A stretch of DNA of 64,000 nt from Deltaproteobacteria bacterium. GTDB taxonomy: Bacteria; Bdellovibrionota; Bdellovibrionia; Bdellovibrionales; JAMPXM01. The translations under genes and the position numbers were made by a program. The notes below the pieces were generated by a model. It saw nothing but the letters and a program-made list of their open reading frames with translations, was not told the origin of the DNA and did no database searches. The DNA lies in assembly GCA_017302795.1 (NCBI GenBank), contig JAFLCB010000002.1:481967-545966 (forward strand). The letters are read 5' to 3'. Positions 8,875 to 15,994 of this stretch are shown piece after piece; position 1 is the first letter of the stretch, and each line of letters begins with the position of its first letter.

Positions 8875-9255
8875 TTACTTACTTCCTGCGGCTTTTAGCT
8901 CGGCCATCGTGAAAAGTGCGTGAAGCTTGATGCCAGCGGCCGTTATTTTGTCGGACTTTCCCTCACTTCTATCGATAACACCGACGACGTCCGTGATGAT
9001 TGCGCCATCAGCCCGAAGGTCGCCAGCGCTAATCACAACCTGGCCGCCGGTGGTGATGACATCTTCAATCAGAGTAATCTTTTTGCCCTTGATATCTGGT
9101 CCCTCGGCAAACCGACAAGTCCCGTAGTCTTTGGGCTGTTTTCGAACGAATACCACTTCGTGGCCAGACTCCATGGCGATCGCCGTGGCAATGGGAATTC
9201 CGCCCATCTCAAGCGCGCCAAGAAGTTCGGTGTCTTTCGGGAGCATTGGGGCCAA
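8875..9255 (-). pseudogene. pyrE: Truncated duplicate of pyrE (C-terminal 126 residues)
   Basis: The reading frame encodes the last 126 residues of orotate phosphoribosyltransferase, identical to the intact copy at 15039-15569 except for the penultimate residue. It includes the PRPP-binding segment ITLIEDVITTGGQ. The N-terminal ~50 residues are missing: at 9275/9276 the sequence jumps from within pyrE to the middle of a copy of the divergently transcribed neighbour gene. From 8918 to 9275 there are only about five differences from the intact copy, all synonymous, while the last 12 codons differ at most third positions yet keep the same amino acids. It is probably non-functional because the N-terminal lobe is absent, though the frame is intact and begins with an ATG. 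Confidence 0.85.
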
Positions 9256-9275
9256 TAGCTTTGCGATTTCCCTAA

Positions 9276-9392
9276 TCTGGCGCGGATTCTGATTTTTCAG
9301 ACCGTCTTGAAGGTGCGCTTTTGAACTGGTCAGAGTCGATCGATCGAACTGACCAGACTTCAGGGGCGCCCGAGTCCTAGGCCGCGAATCCC
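9276..9392 (+). pseudogene. Remnant of the small pyrE-neighbour gene
   Basis: This 117-base segment matches bases 15710-15826, inside the 86-residue membrane protein gene divergent from intact pyrE, with about 12% differences. In the corresponding frame it reads ADSDFSDRLEGALLN and then meets a stop, so it is a relic. Its junction to the pyrE fragment marks a 270-base deletion relative to the intact locus (bases 15440-15709). Confidence 0.8.
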
Positions 9393-9421
9393 CACAAGGG
9401 TGGGGATGTCACCTTAATGCC

Positions 9422-10528
9422 TTAATTATTTTGAGAGAGCTTCCGGCGCGCTTTCTTTGCTGGCTCTAGAGCGTGTGGCTTCACCTGTGGTGGTTCTTGG
9501 ATGGCTTCGATTTCCGCAATCAGAGGGCCTAACTCTGAGTCATAGCTTTTCCTAAATGCTAAGCTATGTTCCTCAAACTTTTTTAAATTCTGATTGCTCA
9601 GACTGACCCACTGGACGCCATTTTCAATCAAGTAAAGTTTAGAAAGTTTGGCTTGTTCAATCGAAAAGGAACGCTCGGCTTCCGCGAGTGCTGCGACCTC
9701 TTTTTCAAAGATCTCACGCAAGTCAGATGGAAGTGCATTTAAATAGGAAGAGTTCGCCAGAAGTGTTGTGAGATAAAAAAGGTGATTGGTCTCGGAAACA
9801 AACTTTATGTTTTTAATATGGCCCGGATAATCCTGGGTCAGCACATAAAGGCGATTGAGTTCCGAGTCTTCAATGTCGATTTGCCCGTTTTCATGAAGCG
9901 AAATCGAGTTGGCGCGAGTGAACGGTCCGCCGGAAATAAACTCAACGCCCAAGCTTTTATAATATTTTTGAACCGGATCTGGGCCGGAAATGATTGATTT
10001 TTTTCCCTTTAGGTCAGCGAGAGAATTCACCGCAGTGGCGCCGTACATCACTCGGAAACCGCCGCTGTAAGTAAAGCCCATGATGCGCAAAACACCGTCC
10101 GAGCCAGCCTCGACCGCGTCGATTAGCTGCTCTCCGACCGAACCATTGATAACCGCTCGAACCCGTTCATGGCTATTCAGCAGGAACGGCATATTTAGGA
10201 CATCCATCTTAGTGCTGAATCTGCGCAGCTCGCCGGCATCAACCTGAGCAAGAGTTGCGGTGCCGCTAAGTACTTCATCGATCGCCGACTGATGGCGTCG
10301 GACCTTATCGTTTCCGTAGGCTACGACTTCGATCTTTATTCTTCCTTGGGAGAGGCGTTCGATATTCGAGGCAGCCTTCTGAGTCATTTCAATGACTGGC
10401 CGATTGGTCGGGTTGTGAGCGGCTACCCATCGCATGTTGTAAGTCTTTTCGGAGCTGAGATGCAAAAACGCAAATAGCGAAAAAATCAGAACAATTGGCA
10501 AACCAATTACTAGTTTTTTATTTTTCAT
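9422..10528 (-). CDS. TRAP transporter solute-binding protein, DctP family
   Basis: 368 residues: N-terminal hydrophobic signal or anchor (about 5-25), then the DctP fold. Supporting segments are WVAAHNPTNRPVIEMTQ at the start, RIKIEVVAYGNDK, MPFLLNSHERVRAV, the domain-swap strand MGFTYSGGFRVMYG, and LADLKGKKSIISGPDP. In family members the last region contacts the carboxylate ligand. A Lys/Pro-rich tail ends the protein. The start is supported by a strong GGGGGAG site. No TRAP membrane subunits (DctQ/DctM) are next to it, so it is an orphan binding protein or serves a transporter encoded elsewhere. It probably forms a unit with the upstream barrel gene on the same strand (88-base gap). Confidence 0.85.
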   Translation of the reverse strand: MKNKKLVIGLPIVLIFSLFAFLHLSSEKTYNMRWVAAHNPTNRPVIEMTQKAASNIERLSQGRIKIEVVAYGNDKVRRHQSAIDEVLSGTATLAQVDAGELRRFSTKMDVLNMPFLLNSHERVRAVINGSVGEQLIDAVEAGSDGVLRIMGFTYSGGFRVMYGATAVNSLADLKGKKSIISGPDPVQKYYKSLGVEFISGGPFTRANSISLHENGQIDIEDSELNRLYVLTQDYPGHIKNIKFVSETNHLFYLTTLLANSSYLNALPSDLREIFEKEVAALAEAERSFSIEQAKLSKLYLIENGVQWVSLSNQNLKKFEEHSLAFRKSYDSELGPLIAEIEAIQEPPQVKPHALEPAKKARRKLSQNN

Positions 10529-10616
10529 TAATCATCTCCCCCGAGGATTGTTTAAGAATGAACCATGTGCCTGAAAATTGCAACCTTGGCGGGACGGGGC
10601 CTCAAATCGAGACGTG

Positions 10617-11753
10617 CTAAAAGTTGAGTGACTCTCGGTAAGTAAGCCGAAAGCCCAGCAGAGCACCTTTTGTCGCTTTATTTAACGTATCGAATAGTCG
10701 ACCCGGATCACCTTGATAGGTTTGATAGTAGACCGACGTTTCAATCGTCGAACTGGGTCGATAAACGAGGCGAAGGTGCGTAAAGAGATCGATCCGTTCA
10801 ATCGTTCGGATAATGTTCCCCTCGAGGCTCCAGTTTTGAAGGTTATAAACGACTGGAGCTAACAATAATGTGTCCTGTCTTCCCGACGTTGTCTGAGGGT
10901 CGCGCCAGATCGTAACCTGCGGAGAAAATTTGAAATCTGAGTTCGAAATTTCCACGGCGGCCGCGACATGTTGAGCGCCCCGCGTTGAATTGTTCGCCTC
11001 GAGTCGGTAGTTTTCATACTTCGCCATTGCGCCGACATCCGTCGAACCCTGGTCTCTTAAATTTGTGCGATTGCGTCCCACCAGATGCAGTTCCAATTTG
11101 TCCTGCACATATCGTATGGCAAGTCCGTTCTGCTTTTCGTCGATGCGATCGACATTAGATGCGCCGTTCGGGATTGTTCCGTCGATGGTTGGAAACTTGG
11201 TTGGCGCAGATTGCAATATTCGAACATATTCGATGTTGAATTGTCCAAGCTTGAGCGTGGCTTGAACAGCATCTGGGTGGGCGAGTTGATCTGGGAAGGG
11301 GTCAACGAAAATTCGGTTGTATCGCCTTCCGGAAAAGTAATCTAACGAAGGGTTCGTGCGCGATGGGCTCCAGCGAATGGCTTGGCGACCGACCCGGATG
11401 TTAAAGTCGGAAGAATTCCAACTGATCCAAGCCTCATTCGCGTCGGACTCCTCCGAGGGGGTTCTAGATCCACTGAAATCTAAGTCTGAGAATAGATCGA
11501 GGCGGCTTTGAAGCGTGTTTTCAGCTATTGGAAAATCCAACTCAAGAAGACCTTTAAGCAGAGCTCTGTTAGTCAGAGTCTGATTTTCGACATGGTCCAA
11601 AACTGGGCGGAGTCGCTGAATTGTATCGAGACGAGGTTCAAGCGTGAGAGTTGTCTTCGCGTAGGTCAACGAAGGGCTGAGAAGATCAAATATTGAGCAG
11701 CAGAAAAGAAACTTAAAAAATAGTTCGTGGCAAAGCTTCAGTGACATTATCAT
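10617..11753 (-). CDS. Outer-membrane beta-barrel (porin-like) protein
   Basis: 378 residues with a signal sequence ending SLTYA-K at about residue 32, then alternating amphipathic strands typical of a barrel and a terminal aromatic residue (RLTYRESLNF). The phrase FNIRVGRQAIRWSP is characteristic of alginate/DUF1302-like barrels that start with a conserved strand. No specific family is claimed. A second ATG two codons in (11747) is equally possible as start. It lies directly upstream of the TRAP binding protein on the same strand and diverges from the sulfatase-like pair, so the four genes may import or process one anionic substrate; this is inference. Confidence 0.75.
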   Translation of the reverse strand: MIMSLKLCHELFFKFLFCCSIFDLLSPSLTYAKTTLTLEPRLDTIQRLRPVLDHVENQTLTNRALLKGLLELDFPIAENTLQSRLDLFSDLDFSGSRTPSEESDANEAWISWNSSDFNIRVGRQAIRWSPSRTNPSLDYFSGRRYNRIFVDPFPDQLAHPDAVQATLKLGQFNIEYVRILQSAPTKFPTIDGTIPNGASNVDRIDEKQNGLAIRYVQDKLELHLVGRNRTNLRDQGSTDVGAMAKYENYRLEANNSTRGAQHVAAAVEISNSDFKFSPQVTIWRDPQTTSGRQDTLLLAPVVYNLQNWSLEGNIIRTIERIDLFTHLRLVYRPSSTIETSVYYQTYQGDPGRLFDTLNKATKGALLGFRLTYRESLNF

Positions 11754-11851
11754 TCTAAGAGGAAGGGGTAGGATCAGGAGTCTTTCGTGTCAAGAGCCGT
11801 GCCTGTTGTCGCGAAAAGGGACGAATGGCTAAATTGCTTGAGGGAGATAGA

Positions 11852-13309
11852 ATGGCGACGCTGTTGAAAAAGTTTGGCTGGAAAAGCTTCTTTAGTTGTC
11901 TCGTGTTAGGCGCAGTAGGCGCAACCTGTTTGGCGTCGCAAGCGGCAGTGAAGAGCGGTGTGTGCGATGGTTGCAATGTGATATTTATCGGGCTCGATGC
12001 TTTGCAAGCGAAGCGTTTGGGCGTGCGAGGCTACAGGTCTGAGACCGCAGATGGTCGCGTTAGCATAACCCCAAATCTCGATCGGTTTGCAAAGCGATCC
12101 GTTGATTTTTCTCAGGCAATATCGCCCGCCTCTTGGACGGTGCCGACATATTTGTCCGTTTTCAGTTCCACTTTTCCGTCACAGCACGGACTTACCAATC
12201 GATTCAAAACATTTTCGAAAGAGAAGAAAGAGTTAAATAATTTCACCAATCGGACACCTGAAATATTGGTGGCGGCCCAGATCTACAAAGCGTTGGGTTA
12301 TCGAACCGCCGGATTTACGGGAGATGCTGGGGTAAGCGCCGTTTTGGGATATGGTAAGGGATTTGATGAGTATTTTGACAAAGAAAGGTTCGGCGGGCTG
12401 GCGACGAGCATTTCTGAATACAAAAAATGGAATTTGAATTCGCCGGCTGAAAAATTCTTTCTTTTTCTGCATGGCTACGACTCGCACTCGCAATTTCAAA
12501 GCCAAGGGCCGGGGCTTTTCCCATTGAACAATTTAGATAAAGAGTACCGAGAAAAGCTCTCAAGCAAAGCTCAGGAAGAGTTGCGGGAGAGGGCGCTTAA
12601 GGGAGAGGCCATTCGTCCTTCTGATACCGATGTTGTTGCTTGGAATCGTTGGTATGACAATCGGGTTGCTCAGGCGGATCGCGAGTTCGGTAAATTGATT
12701 GAGGATCTTGAGGGGCGCGGACTATTGAAGAACTCTGTAGTGGTCGTTTTCGCGGATCACGGAACCGAGTTTTTTGAGCACGATGGCATCGATCACGGTC
12801 ACACTTTGTATGATGAATTGGTTCATGTTCCGTTGTTGATTTTTTCTCCCCAGTTGAAAGCGGGGAGAGTTGTTAAAGAACAAGTCTCGACAATTGATAT
12901 TCTGCCAACAGTGCTCGACATAACGGGTGCTCATCCGCCAAAAGAGCTTTCGAATTTGCTTTCTTCGCAGATGAAGGGGCGAAGTTTGGCGTCGGCTGTG
13001 CGCGGGAAGTCAATTGAGAGTAAAACTGTCTACATGGAAACAGATTTGAGAAATTTTGTTCATCTTCGGGGCATTCGTTCAGCAAGCGGCTGGAAGTACA
13101 CAATGAATCTCAACTCTGGCACTGAAGAGCTCTATAATCTCAATCAAGATCCAAAGGAACGTACGAATTTATCCAAAGATAACAAGGCAAAGTTCCAGTT
13201 AGGTTTACTGCGTGGCGAGCTTTTGAAACACATAAAGGAAAATTTGGGCGGCACTATCGCACCAATGTCTGACGCGTGTCTTCCGGTTTACCAGGGGCAG
13301 TGTGAATGA
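11852..13309 (+). CDS. Alkaline-phosphatase-superfamily hydrolase ('sulfatase' family), paralogue 1
   Basis: 485 residues from the ATG at 11852, which has GAGGGAG seven bases upstream; an in-frame ATG at 11825 is less likely. A signal peptide (about residues 1-32) is followed by CDGCNVIFIGLDALQAKRLG, the metal-binding first strand of the superfamily. The nucleophile position reads ASWTVPTYLSVFSS: Thr stands where a true sulfatase has the Cys/Ser that becomes formylglycine. The C-terminal metal motif VVVFADHGTEFFEHDGIDHGHT is present. The Thr suggests a phospho-transferase or phosphodiesterase chemistry, or loss of sulfatase activity. The stop overlaps the start of paralogue 2 (ATGA). Confidence 0.85.
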   Translation: MATLLKKFGWKSFFSCLVLGAVGATCLASQAAVKSGVCDGCNVIFIGLDALQAKRLGVRGYRSETADGRVSITPNLDRFAKRSVDFSQAISPASWTVPTYLSVFSSTFPSQHGLTNRFKTFSKEKKELNNFTNRTPEILVAAQIYKALGYRTAGFTGDAGVSAVLGYGKGFDEYFDKERFGGLATSISEYKKWNLNSPAEKFFLFLHGYDSHSQFQSQGPGLFPLNNLDKEYREKLSSKAQEELRERALKGEAIRPSDTDVVAWNRWYDNRVAQADREFGKLIEDLEGRGLLKNSVVVVFADHGTEFFEHDGIDHGHTLYDELVHVPLLIFSPQLKAGRVVKEQVSTIDILPTVLDITGAHPPKELSNLLSSQMKGRSLASAVRGKSIESKTVYMETDLRNFVHLRGIRSASGWKYTMNLNSGTEELYNLNQDPKERTNLSKDNKAKFQLGLLRGELLKHIKENLGGTIAPMSDACLPVYQGQCE

Positions 13310-14982
13310 TTATTTTGAAAATCCGTCTAACCTTTTTAGTTTTGGCTCTATGTTTGTTGGCGACTGTTTCTTGTGTGCAGACTCAACGACCGAGTTCTCT
13401 AACTCGGCCCCTGAAAAGCGAAAACTATTGTGTTGGTTGCAATGTAATTTTGGTGAGCGCTGATAGTGTTCGTGCAGATCGCTTGTCGATCTATGGATAT
13501 CCGCGTCCCACGACGCCTGCGATCACCGAATTTTCTAAACAGTCGGTCGCATTTAAGAATTTTTTCGTTGCGGGAACTTTAACGCCTACATCAGAGGCTT
13601 CAGTTCACACCGGTCGATATCCGGTATCGAACGGGATGGTTGGCTTCCAATCTAAAATCTCGACTGACTCATTGACTCTCGCGGAAGTGTTCAAAAAAAA
13701 CGGTTACAGCACATCGGCCTTTTCAAGTTCGCCCGAGTTTTTTTCTCGTCCCAATATGCGAGAGACCTTCAGCCGGGGTTACGATAAATACGCTATGCAG
13801 TGGCGCCTCACAAAAAAATCTAGAAATCTGCGGCTCAATGAGTTTGCAGAATGGGCCGCGAAGCAAAAGAAAGCTGAAAAGCCTTTCTTTAGTTGGATTG
13901 CGCTAGGCACTGCTCACTGGCCAATCGGAACTCATGCCCCAAGGAAATTCAACGATCCAAATTACAGCGGGATCTTTAAGAATATTGATCGAATTGAAAG
14001 CTCGGCTCTGCAACACGCTGTGTTTCAGTTGATATATGATGGGTTTCTTTACAACCGGCAAGGTCGTGATGTTTTTATCGGAAGATTCGATGGAACAGCA
14101 GGTGACTCCGAGCAAAACGTGATTGAGAAACAGTCGGTTTGGCCATTTGATATTCCCTCGAAAGTCAAACGAGTAAAACTGAATCCAGCGGACATCCGCC
14201 ATATTTCTGATCTTTACGATAATAGCATTTTCGCGATGGATCAGGAGTTTTCAACGCTGCTGAAGATCGTGCGTGAATTGGATCTCGAAAAAAACACCGT
14301 CATTATTTTCCAGTCTGAGCATGGCGAGGAGATGTTAGAGCAGGGCGAATATGCACACGATAATCTGTGGGACACGACGATTCATGCCCCATTGATCATT
14401 CATAGTCCCACCTTTAGTAAGCACGCAGGGACCTGGGTGGAGGGGCTCGCCTCTGGCGTCGATCTCGCCCCTACGATATACAGGCATTTGGGATTTAATC
14501 TTGGAAACGAGATTCGTTTTGATGGCGTTGAGCTTCTGGAAAAAGGGAGTCACGGCAAATTCAAAAGTGAACGAACAGAGGTGTTTCTTACACAAGTACC
14601 AATATGGGAAACGTTATGGTCCATTCGCGGCGATGAATGGTTGCTGGACGGCCTGCGAAAAGCGAATGCTTCAATGAATTTTCGCAATTACGGTGTTCGC
14701 ACTGCAACTCATAAGTTGATTCATCGAAAGACGAGATTCATAAAAGCTATTCATTCAATGAGGAACTATTTTACGGGCGAAAATCAAATAGAGGATGAGT
14801 ACGAGTTTTTTGATCTTCGCAAAGATCCCGAAGAAAAATTCAATCTTATGCGCGCGCCGCTTTCGGCTGAGAATAAGGTCGAGCTTGAAGCTCTAAAGAC
14901 AAAGCTGAAAGAGTTTGATGAACGCATGCTCCGCCTGTCTCGCCTGAAGGATGGAACTAAGGATTTTCAGGAGTATTTCTAG
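13306..14982 (+). CDS. Alkaline-phosphatase-superfamily lipoprotein ('sulfatase' family), paralogue 2
   Basis: 558 residues, coupled to paralogue 1 by a 4-base ATGA overlap. The N-terminus ends in a likely lipobox (ATVSC, Cys 23). The first metal-binding strand CVGCNVILVSADSVRADRLS shares the unusual CxGCNVI segment with paralogue 1, which supports common origin. The nucleophile region is TLTPTSEASVHTG, again with Thr and no Cys/Ser-x-Pro-x-Arg. The second metal motif is VIIFQSEHGEEMLEQGEYAHD. A C-terminal YEFFDLRKDPEEKFNL is the family's usual end motif. The substrate is unknown. Confidence 0.85.
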   Translation: MIILKIRLTFLVLALCLLATVSCVQTQRPSSLTRPLKSENYCVGCNVILVSADSVRADRLSIYGYPRPTTPAITEFSKQSVAFKNFFVAGTLTPTSEASVHTGRYPVSNGMVGFQSKISTDSLTLAEVFKKNGYSTSAFSSSPEFFSRPNMRETFSRGYDKYAMQWRLTKKSRNLRLNEFAEWAAKQKKAEKPFFSWIALGTAHWPIGTHAPRKFNDPNYSGIFKNIDRIESSALQHAVFQLIYDGFLYNRQGRDVFIGRFDGTAGDSEQNVIEKQSVWPFDIPSKVKRVKLNPADIRHISDLYDNSIFAMDQEFSTLLKIVRELDLEKNTVIIFQSEHGEEMLEQGEYAHDNLWDTTIHAPLIIHSPTFSKHAGTWVEGLASGVDLAPTIYRHLGFNLGNEIRFDGVELLEKGSHGKFKSERTEVFLTQVPIWETLWSIRGDEWLLDGLRKANASMNFRNYGVRTATHKLIHRKTRFIKAIHSMRNYFTGENQIEDEYEFFDLRKDPEEKFNLMRAPLSAENKVELEALKTKLKEFDERMLRLSRLKDGTKDFQEYF

Positions 14983-14998
14983 GTCGGGCGCTGAGGCG

Positions 14999-15031
14999 CC
15001 GCCTAAGAAATGCGACGCATTTCTTAGGCGG
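14999..15031. repeat. Gene-end inverted repeat, divergent member of the GGTACC family
   Basis: 16-base arms CCGCCTAAGAAATGCG and its complement at 14999-15014 and 15016-15031 flank one base, followed on the right by GGTACC. The inner sequence differs from the other copies, but the outer CCGCCTA/TAGGCGGTACC matches them. It lies between the convergent sulfatase-like gene and pyrE and is probably a bidirectional terminator. Confidence 0.8.
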
Positions 15032-15038
15032 TACCTAT

Positions 15039-15569
15039 CTATTTCATACCGGCGGCCTTCAGCTCTGCCATAGTAAACAGAGCGTGAAGCTTGATGCCAG
15101 CGGCCGTTATTTTGTCGGACTTTCCCTCACTTCTATCGATAACACCGACGACGTCCGTGATGATTGCGCCATCAGCCCGAAGGTCGCCAGCGCTAATCAC
15201 AACCTGGCCGCCGGTGGTGATGACATCTTCAATCAGAGTAATCTTTTTGCCCTTGATATCTGGTCCCTCGGCAAACCGACAAGTCCCGTAGTCTTTGGGC
15301 TGTTTTCGAACAAATACCACTTCGTGGCCCGATTCCATGGCGATCGCCGTGGCAATGGGAATTCCACCCATCTCAAGCGCGCCAAGAAGTTCGGTGTCTT
15401 TCGGGAGCATCGGGGCCAATAGCTTTGCGATTTCCCTAAGAACCGTGGGACGGCTTTCGAATTGGTACTTGTCGAAGTACTCGTTCGAGGTTTGACCGCT
15501 GCGAAGTTTAAACGTTCCGGTGCGGTGCGAAAGTTTAAAGACAGTTTTTGCGAGTTCATGTTTTGTCAT
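15039..15569 (-). CDS. pyrE: Orotate phosphoribosyltransferase
   Basis: Converts orotate and PRPP to orotidine monophosphate in pyrimidine synthesis. 176 residues from the ATG at 15569, which has GGGAG six bases upstream; earlier in-frame ATGs would add a non-homologous, Pro/Lys-rich leader. The PRPP-binding motif ITLIEDVITTGGQ is at about residues 110-125 and the flexible-loop segment VRKQPKDYGT precedes it. The length is slightly short for the family (about 180-215). A partial second copy lies at 8875-9255. It is divergent from the small membrane-protein gene at 15668. Confidence 0.93.
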   Translation of the reverse strand: MTKHELAKTVFKLSHRTGTFKLRSGQTSNEYFDKYQFESRPTVLREIAKLLAPMLPKDTELLGALEMGGIPIATAIAMESGHEVVFVRKQPKDYGTCRFAEGPDIKGKKITLIEDVITTGGQVVISAGDLRADGAIITDVVGVIDRSEGKSDKITAAGIKLHALFTMAELKAAGMK

Positions 15570-15667
15570 TACCGGCTCCCTTTTGACCCTAAGTAGGTGG
15601 CACACACGATGCTTACTACTTGGTTCATCTGTGAGGGGCAACAGAAGCGAAGGGAAGCAGGGGCGAA

Positions 15668-15928
15668 ATGGGGCCGAAATCGCAGCAAGAAAATGATCTT
15701 CGGGGGCCTTCTGGCGCGGATTCTGATTTTTCAGACCCTCTTGAAGGTGCACTTTTGAACTCGTCAGAGTCGATCGATCGATCTAGCCAGACGGCAGGGT
15801 CGCCCGAATCCTGGGCTGCGAAGCCGATCGCGCAAAAAGACAGATTAGATTTCGATGCGTTGAGAATTTTTGTCGTCCTTGCGTTGCTGACAGCGGCAAT
15901 GGCGGTGGTGATGAAGTTCCTTTTTTAG
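15668..15928 (+). CDS. Small single-pass membrane protein of unknown function
   Basis: 86 residues: a polar, acidic, Ser-rich N-terminal two-thirds and one C-terminal hydrophobic helix (about residues 65-86), giving a tail-anchor topology. CAGGGG precedes the ATG by about 6 bases. It is divergent from pyrE with a 98-base gap. Part of it is duplicated at 9276-9392, so the gene pair moved as one unit. No known family recognised. Confidence 0.6.
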   Translation: MGPKSQQENDLRGPSGADSDFSDPLEGALLNSSESIDRSSQTAGSPESWAAKPIAQKDRLDFDALRIFVVLALLTAAMAVVMKFLF

Positions 15929-15934
15929 TGGCAA

Positions 15935-15992
15935 AGGTGCCTCCAGCATTTTTGATACGCGCCGCGTTTCAAAAATGTAGGAGGTACCTTTT
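15935..15992. repeat. Gene-end palindrome, degenerate copy
   Basis: 27-base arms (from AAGGTGCCTCC at 15935 to GGAGGTACCTT ending at 15990) match with four mismatches. The right half keeps the family consensus (AAAATGTAGGAGGTACC) and the left half has drifted. It sits between the convergent 86-residue gene and the 725-residue gene, ending just before the latter's stop codon. Confidence 0.8.
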
Positions 15993-15994
15993 GA

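Noticed and set aside
9396..9420. CCCCAC/GTGGGG hairpin after the TRAP binding-protein gene as a terminator
   Set aside because: The stem is short (6 bp) and there is no T-run on the minus-strand side; it is not reported as a terminator.
15570..15752. Upstream extension of pyrE by 61 residues
   Set aside because: The extension is non-homologous and overlaps the divergent gene's start; the ATG at 15569 has a good ribosome binding site and matches the family start.
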